Of a stretch of 25,533 nucleotides of DNA, positions 20,992-25,533 are shown in pieces. The notes under the pieces are model-generated. The model did no database searches. It was not told the DNA's origin and worked only from the letters and a program-made list of their open reading frames with translations. Position 1 is the first letter of the stretch, and each line of letters opens with the position of its first letter. The stretch lies in contig CAYTNN010000045.1 of assembly GCA_964439135.1 (NCBI GenBank), positions 1 to 25,533 of the forward strand, in the 5' to 3' direction. Made by a program: the position numbers and the translations under genes. Origin of the DNA: JAFGPJ01 sp964439135. GTDB lineage: Bacteria > Planctomycetota > Phycisphaerae > Sedimentisphaerales > Anaerobacaceae.

Positions 20992-22143
20992 CTACGCTCC
21001 TCCAAATCCAAGAGAGGCTGCGTAGTGATCGAATGTTTTTCCGTATAATCCCGTCAACCGGTAGGCTTCGGAGTAAAGCAACTTACCTTCCTTGACTGCG
21101 CGAATCACGGCCGAAGCAAATCGCTGGCCTACGCGCAGATTCTGATTGACGTAAAAATCGCCACCTGGCGAGCGGTCAGCAGCCTTGCGGCGTTCATCAC
21201 TCTGGTAAGCATGATAAAAGTTCAGGAAGGCTTCTCTATTGATAAGGTCTGTATCCAACGCTCTGCGGGCCGCCACAAGCGTACTGACTTTGAACCGGCG
21301 CGCAATTGTCTGAAACGGCTCCGAATCTTTCCTGACAGAAGGCCATATCTGGCGCAATTCCCGTTGCGGAACCAGAAACTCCGCGGCTACCCGATTGCAC
21401 GTTTGTTCCATTGGGTCATCTGCCGGCTGCATTTCACGCAAATCGAATGCGGCACTGCTTCCGTAGAACACATGTGCCAGTTCATGCGCGAGGGTGAACA
21501 TTTGTGCTGCTTTACCATCAGCGCCATTGACGAATACCAATGGAGCATAACCATCCACCAAAACAAAACCTCTGAACTCGTTTGGATCGAGCTTGCGGTG
21601 TGTATTATTCCCGATGACACCATTAACTACGACCAGTATTCCAGCATCCTCAATGGCTTGGCGCATGATATGGAGAGCGTCCGTCCACGTACTCTCGGCG
21701 GCTGCCCACCCCACATCGAGATCCAGTGTCTCCAGCATACGTTGCACGACTAATGTCGGTTCTTCCTCGCGTCGTGAGGATCCCACAAAAGGCAGTTGGT
21801 CCTGACCTTGTTCTATCAGGAACTCGCGCATCCAGGCTTGCCGTCGTTGCATTATCTGAATAGTCTCAAGGATGTCTGGACTTGGTTTGGCTGGGGTATC
21901 ATCATGAATCGTCCGGAAGTGAGGAATCGGTAGGCGTTCATCAGGCGGTTCAGCGAGGAAAAAGAAGCCAAGCGGCGTATGCGTGGCTCTCGCCAGTGAT
22001 TCCAATTGGCGCAGTGTTGGCCGGCTTTCTTCGTCTGCCCACTGGTGGATTTTCGGGAACTTCTGTTTTAAATCGTCCAGTTCCTGACCGGACCGACTCA
22101 CTGCCCAGCGCAACACTTTCTTATTGACGTTCACTCTGCTCAT
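20992..22143 (-). CDS. XRE-HTH/ImmA-IrrE metalloprotease-type antitoxin partner
   Basis: A 383-residue fusion. N-terminal XRE-like helix-turn-helix (LRWAVSRSGQELDDLKQKFP, PTLRQLESLARATHTPLGFF) and a C-terminal ImmA/IrrE (COG2856) zinc-peptidase domain with HELAH (residues 220-224) and the downstream E in QTCNRVAAEFLVPQ. It probably represses its own operon through the HTH and controls the DUF4411 toxin, either by binding or by cleavage; the family is known for such pairs. A strong ribosome site (AAAGGAGG) precedes the ATG at 22143. The toxin gene starts two bases after its stop. Confidence 0.85.
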   Translation of the reverse strand: MSRVNVNKKVLRWAVSRSGQELDDLKQKFPKIHQWADEESRPTLRQLESLARATHTPLGFFFLAEPPDERLPIPHFRTIHDDTPAKPSPDILETIQIMQRRQAWMREFLIEQGQDQLPFVGSSRREEEPTLVVQRMLETLDLDVGWAAAESTWTDALHIMRQAIEDAGILVVVNGVIGNNTHRKLDPNEFRGFVLVDGYAPLVFVNGADGKAAQMFTLAHELAHVFYGSSAAFDLREMQPADDPMEQTCNRVAAEFLVPQRELRQIWPSVRKDSEPFQTIARRFKVSTLVAARRALDTDLINREAFLNFYHAYQSDERRKAADRSPGGDFYVNQNLRVGQRFASAVIRAVKEGKLLYSEAYRLTGLYGKTFDHYAASLGFGGA

Positions 22144-22368
22144 GTGGAGTCCTCCTTTGGAAGGGTGATCTTATCTGCCACACTCGCGGATATGAGAACA
22201 GTATAGAAAGGGACAATAATCATTTTTAGTCTATCATCCAGAAATGCCCAAAACTCTTACCATTGGCTCTTTGGTATAGAACCGTCTATAAACTTAATTT
22301 TAACACAATTTCGGTTGCTTGTCAGCTAATAACTGGAAAATTAGGTAAGATAATACCTTTTTGCCTTT

Positions 22369-22854
22369 TTACTTTTTACTTTTCGTAATGTGTTCCAGAA
22401 GTCCGCCGTCGTTGATTATTTCGAGGGCGAAGTCCGGCAGGGGATTGAAGCTCATCTCTGTGCCGGCTGTTTTGTTCTTTATCACGCCGGCTTTGAAATC
22501 GATTTCAAGCTCGTCGCCGTCATTTATCTTATCCGGGGCGTCGGAAGACTCGATCAGGTAAAAGCCATTATTGATGGCGTTGCGATAGAAGATTCGCGCG
22601 AAAGATTTTGCGATAACGGTCTGTACGCCCGCCCCGTGAATCGACCAGATGGCATGCTCCCGCGATGAGCCGCAGCCGAAATCCTCGCCGGCTACGATTA
22701 CATCGCCCTTACTAACCTTATTGACAAAGTCACCATCCAGATCCTCCAGACAATGGCTCGCTAATTCGGCTCGGTCATCGGTATTCAAGTACCGAGCGGG
22801 GATGATTTCATCTGTATTAATGTGGTCTCTTTTATATACGTGTGCTACACTCAT
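22369..22854 (-). CDS. leuD: 3-isopropylmalate dehydratase small subunit
   Basis: A 161-residue swivel-domain subunit of the LeuCD isomerase, which interconverts 2- and 3-isopropylmalate. Visible: the N-terminal DHINTDEIIPARYLN, the substrate-contact loop GEDFGCGSSREHAIWSI (GCGSSREHA), and SFARIFYRNAINNGF. The short length fits the HACN-type archaeal/bacterial small subunit. The ATG at 22854 has GAGG eight bases upstream. In other genomes leuD follows leuC directly; here a foreign-looking IVP gene (22968-23333) separates them. Confidence 0.9.
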   Translation of the reverse strand: MSVAHVYKRDHINTDEIIPARYLNTDDRAELASHCLEDLDGDFVNKVSKGDVIVAGEDFGCGSSREHAIWSIHGAGVQTVIAKSFARIFYRNAINNGFYLIESSDAPDKINDGDELEIDFKAGVIKNKTAGTEMSFNPLPDFALEIINDGGLLEHITKSKK

Positions 22855-22891
22855 CTTTATAACCTCAAATAAAGTTTATCCTTTTTTACTC

Positions 22892-23376
22892 TCAAAATTC
22901 AAAATTCAAAATTCGAATATCGAAATCCGAAACAATATCAAAATTCAAATACTAAATGTCCTAAACCTTAAACACTCTTTCGTAGAATAGATCCAAAAAT
23001 GTTAGTAAGTTCAGTTGCTTCTTGTACCAATTCTTTCCTTTCACATTCCTGTTCCGACTTGCTCTCGGAGTTGACGAGCTTTAGCCAGTATCCGCTTTCT
23101 TTTGCTTCCTTCCGGCATATCTTGATACGCATAACAAAGTCTTTCTTGCTAAGAGCTTCGTTGGCCTCGATATAATTTGCCCCAACAGAACCTGATGCTC
23201 TTACTAATTGCTTGCCATCCTCGATATTCGCAATAGATTTCTTAAGTTGCTTAACAAATGCCCTGACCCGCTTTGCGAACTTAAGTGTCCTTTCTTCCAG
23301 GTCATACTGTTTTGAATTTTCTTTTTCGGTCATTTGAATTTGTTTCGTATTTCGTATTTCGGATTTCGTGCTTCGG
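22892..23376. mobile_element. inverted-repeat-flanked four-helix-bundle (23S-IVP) cassette
   Basis: Left flank: three AAAATTC direct units (22894-22914), then CGAAATCCGAAACAATATC and AAAATTCAAAT to 22950. Right flank, as reverse complement of 23332-23376: CGAAATCCGAAATACGAAAT, ACGAAACAAATTCAAAT. They share CGAAATCCGAAA and ATTCAAAT in inverse orientation. Between them lies only the IVP gene. Such flanks recur around this gene family in other genomes and suggest a small cassette that moves with help from elsewhere. Confidence 0.55.
22968..23333 (-). CDS. four-helix bundle protein, 23S rRNA intervening-sequence (IVP/TIGR02436) family
   Basis: A 121-residue all-helical protein (LEERTLKFAKRVRAFVKQLK, then RASGSVGANYIEANEALSKK and MRIKICRKEAKESGYWLKLV). 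The block SGSVGANYIEANEALS with KDFVxRIKICRKEA is the family hallmark. The name comes from 23S rRNA intervening sequences, but many copies, like this one, sit outside rRNA genes; function is unknown. The fold is shared with Avd proteins of diversity-generating retroelements. There is no Shine-Dalgarno, and the start lies inside the right inverted repeat. It splits leuC from leuD. Confidence 0.85.
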   Translation of the reverse strand: MTEKENSKQYDLEERTLKFAKRVRAFVKQLKKSIANIEDGKQLVRASGSVGANYIEANEALSKKDFVMRIKICRKEAKESGYWLKLVNSESKSEQECERKELVQEATELTNIFGSILRKSV

Positions 23377-23388
23377 ATTTTTCAAATC

Positions 23389-24651
23389 TCAGAGGTATTT
23401 CCTCGGATCGGTCAGTTTCCCCGTTATCGCGCTTGCCGCCGCCGTTGCGGGGCTGGCGAGGTAGACTTCGCTCTTTGGATGTCCCATCCGGCCGACGAAA
23501 TTGCGGTTGGTCGTACTGATGCACTTTTCGCCGGAGGCGAGAATACCCATGAATCCGCCTAAGCACGCGCCGCACGTCGGGGCGGCGATGACGCAGCCGG
23601 CCTCGTAGAAGGTATCGAACAGACCTTCATCCTTGGCCTGCTTCCAGATTACCGGCGTGGCAGGCACGATCAGCGTGCGAATGGTGACTTGTTTGCCGTC
23701 GAGAATTTCCGCAGCGATTCGCAAATCCTCGATCCGTCCGTTCGTGCAGCTTCCGATATACGCCTGGTCCATTTCCTTGCCGGCACATTCGCCGACGGGC
23801 ACGCCCCCGCTCGGCAGGTGCGGTAAAGCCACCATCGGCTCGAGCGCCGAGCAGTCGAATTCTTCGGTCGCGAGGTACTCGGCGTCATCGTCGGACTCGA
23901 AAACGGTGTAGTCTTTCCCGTCCTTAAGATGCTCGTCGAGATACTTTCTGGTGACATCGTCGAAACCGATTATGCCGCTCTTGGCGCCGGCTTCGATGGC
24001 CATGTTCGTGATTGTCATTCGAGCTTCGGCCGACATTTCGGCAAGAGCCGGGCCGACGAATTCCATCGCCCTGTAGAGAGCACCGTCGACGCCGATTCTC
24101 GCAATCACGGCCAGAATCACGTCCTTGCTGTAAACACCCGGTCCGAGCGAGCCGTTCAGGACTAATTTTATCGAAGCCGGGACCTTGAACCACAGCTCCC
24201 CGGTCGCGATGGCCGCGGCAGCGTCGGTCGAGCCGATGCCCGTACTGAACGCAGCGAAGGCTCCGTATGTGCACGTGTGCGAGTCTGAGCCGACGATCAC
24301 TTCGCCCGGCCGGATGTGCCCCTGCTCGGGCAGCAGCGCGTGGCATACACCCGCCCTGCCGAGCTTGTAATAGTGCTTGATTTTGTGCCGCTTCGCCCAG
24401 GCATCCAGCCGCTTGTGAAGCTCGGCGCTCTTGATGTCCTTGGCTGGCTGAAAATGATCGGGCGTCACCACGATCTTCTCGCGATCGAACACTTTATCGA
24501 TACCCTTTTCTTCCAGCATCGAAATCGCCGGCGGAGTCGTAACATCATGGCACATCACAATGTCGATCTTCGCATCTACAAGCTGGCCCGGTGAGACTGT
24601 TTTTTTGCCGGCCGCCCTTGCCAGTATTTTCTCGGTTATTGTCATTCCCAT
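23389..24651 (-). CDS. leuC: 3-isopropylmalate dehydratase large subunit
   Basis: A 420-residue aconitase-superfamily subunit. The three 4Fe-4S ligands are visible: C302 in GSCTNG, C360 and C363 in PTCGACLGG. Other hallmarks: VMCHDVTTPPA, GSDSHTCTYGAF, FSTGIGSTDAA, and VGRMGHPKSEVYLASP. The length fits the HACN-type (archaeal-like) LeuC rather than the ~470-residue enterobacterial form. ATG 24651 is chosen; ATG 24645 is also possible. It lies 22 bases after leuA in one operon. With LeuD it converts 2-isopropylmalate to 3-isopropylmalate. Confidence 0.9.
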   Translation of the reverse strand: MGMTITEKILARAAGKKTVSPGQLVDAKIDIVMCHDVTTPPAISMLEEKGIDKVFDREKIVVTPDHFQPAKDIKSAELHKRLDAWAKRHKIKHYYKLGRAGVCHALLPEQGHIRPGEVIVGSDSHTCTYGAFAAFSTGIGSTDAAAAIATGELWFKVPASIKLVLNGSLGPGVYSKDVILAVIARIGVDGALYRAMEFVGPALAEMSAEARMTITNMAIEAGAKSGIIGFDDVTRKYLDEHLKDGKDYTVFESDDDAEYLATEEFDCSALEPMVALPHLPSGGVPVGECAGKEMDQAYIGSCTNGRIEDLRIAAEILDGKQVTIRTLIVPATPVIWKQAKDEGLFDTFYEAGCVIAAPTCGACLGGFMGILASGEKCISTTNRNFVGRMGHPKSEVYLASPATAAASAITGKLTDPRKYL

Positions 24652-24673
24652 TTTCTTCTTTATTCTCCGTTAA

Positions 24674-25533
24674 TTAAAGTTCCGCTTTGACGTCGGTCTT
24701 TCCGCCTTTTTCTTGTGCCGCAACCATTCGGTTGATGGCGTCGACGTAAGCCTTGGCCGATGCTTCGATTATGTCGGTCGAGATGCCCCGGCCGGTGAAT
24801 ATTCTGCCGTCTTCGGCGATTCGAACCGTCGCTTCACCGAGCGCTTCTTTGCCGCCGGTCACAGCACGGATAGCATAGTTCTCCAGCTTCGGCGAAAGTC
24901 CCGTTGCTTCTCTTATCGCTTCATACGCCGCATCGACCGGGCCGTCGCCGCAGGCCGCTGCCTGTTTGATTTCGTCTTTGATTTTCATCTTAACGCTTGC
25001 CGTCGGAAGTGTGCCGGTCCCGCTGGCCACGTGCAGATATTCCAACTCATACACATGTTCGACTACGTAAATTTCATCGCTGATAATCGCGGCGAGATCC
25101 TCATCGAAGACTTCTTTCTTCTTGTCGGCCACGGCTAAAAATCGCTCGTACGTCTTCTCCAATTCTTCCTTGGACAACGTGTATCCCATCTCTTCGAGGC
25201 GGTGACGCAACCCGTGCCGGCCCGTACGCGCCGTCAATACAACGCGGCTCTCGGCCAGCCCAATCGTCTCGGGCCTCATAATCTCGTACGTCTCGCGCTT
25301 CTTCAAGAATCCGTCCACGTGAATGCCGGAGCTGTGTGCGAACGCGTTGCGGCCGACAATCGCCTTATTGGCCGCCACCGGCATGCCGAGCATGTCGGCC
25401 ACCATCCTGCTCGTCCGAGAGAACTCGCGCGTGTTGATGTTGGTCTCGACGTCGTCGAAGAAGTCACGCCGGGTATGTATCGCCATAACGACCTCTTCGA
25501 TAGCCGCGTTGCCGGCCCGTTCGCCCACGCCGT
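24674..25533 (-). CDS. leuA: 2-isopropylmalate synthase, C-terminal part (5' end outside window)
   Basis: The frame is open to the window edge with GVGERAGNAAIEEVVMAI, the classic LeuA motif at about the middle of the catalytic TIM barrel; a GTG at 25528 is internal. It continues with NKAIVGRNAFAHSSGIHVDG (metal/substrate His) and LRHRLEEMGYTLS, then the C-terminal regulatory LeuA domain (VASGTGTLPTASVKMKIK, DGRIFTGRGISTDIIEASAK), which normally senses leucine. It catalyses condensation of acetyl-CoA and 2-oxoisovalerate, the first committed step. Citramalate synthase is close, but the leuC neighbour and overall layout favour LeuA. leuC follows after 22 bases. Confidence 0.9.
   Translation of the reverse strand, partial: GVGERAGNAAIEEVVMAIHTRRDFFDDVETNINTREFSRTSRMVADMLGMPVAANKAIVGRNAFAHSSGIHVDGFLKKRETYEIMRPETIGLAESRVVLTARTGRHGLRHRLEEMGYTLSKEELEKTYERFLAVADKKKEVFDEDLAAIISDEIYVVEHVYELEYLHVASGTGTLPTASVKMKIKDEIKQAAACGDGPVDAAYEAIREATGLSPKLENYAIRAVTGGKEALGEATVRIAEDGRIFTGRGISTDIIEASAKAYVDAINRMVAAQEKGGKTDVKAEL

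Overview
The window looks like a metagenome-assembled chromosome segment from a planctomycete, most likely a Phycisphaerae/Sedimentisphaerales-type organism. This rests on gene content only: a PQQ-type beta-propeller protein with a malectin-like end, paired ECF sigma factor and membrane anti-sigma-like genes, a DUF1559-like pseudopilin with the FTLIELLVVISIIAVL leader, a TIGR03067-type secreted protein, a GH51 arabinofuranosidase and a Tat-exported TIM-barrel protein. Two 100-N assembly gaps are present (9647-9746 and 11426-11525). The first is flanked by the same 55 bases on both sides, so it is probably an overlap artefact.

Layout. 1-2968 (+): 3' part of a PQQ/malectin protein, then an Fsr-like MFS transporter. 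3122-4263 (-): an AT-richer two-gene unit, a phosphoribosyltransferase and a SLOG-fold protein, with overlapping ATGA. 4590-8445 (+): two ECF sigma/anti-sigma operons; the second continues into a pseudopilin. 8536-9399 (+): secreted TIGR03067-like protein. 9777-11773 (-): GH51 enzyme followed by a small Cys-rich DUF6485 protein. 11855-13924: an AT-rich unit (52-aa ORF plus dGTPase) lying between two ~137-bp direct copies of the 3' end of a DRG-like GTPase gene. 13795-15989 (-): the intact GTPase and leuB. 16142-20321: a repeat-rich accessory zone with an intact RAYT transposase, an internally deleted derivative, REP-type repeats, a Tat-exported TIM-barrel protein and an AlkD-like gene. 20492-22143 (-): DUF4411 PIN toxin and XRE/ImmA-IrrE partner. 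22369-25533 (-): leuD, a four-helix-bundle (23S-IVP) gene inside an inverted repeat, leuC and the 3' part of leuA.

How it fits together. LeuA, LeuC/LeuD and LeuB give the full leucine branch from 2-oxoisovalerate to 2-oxoisocaproate. All four genes are on the minus strand, but leuB is separated from leuD by about 6 kb of accessory DNA, and the leuC-leuD junction has been invaded as well. The most promising material for undescribed biology is the dGTPase unit with its duplicated GTPase end, the phosphoribosyltransferase-SLOG pair, the RAYT/REP family, and the recurrent palindromes bracketing single genes (leuB, alkD-like, IVP). Everything is from reading the sequence; no database search was possible.
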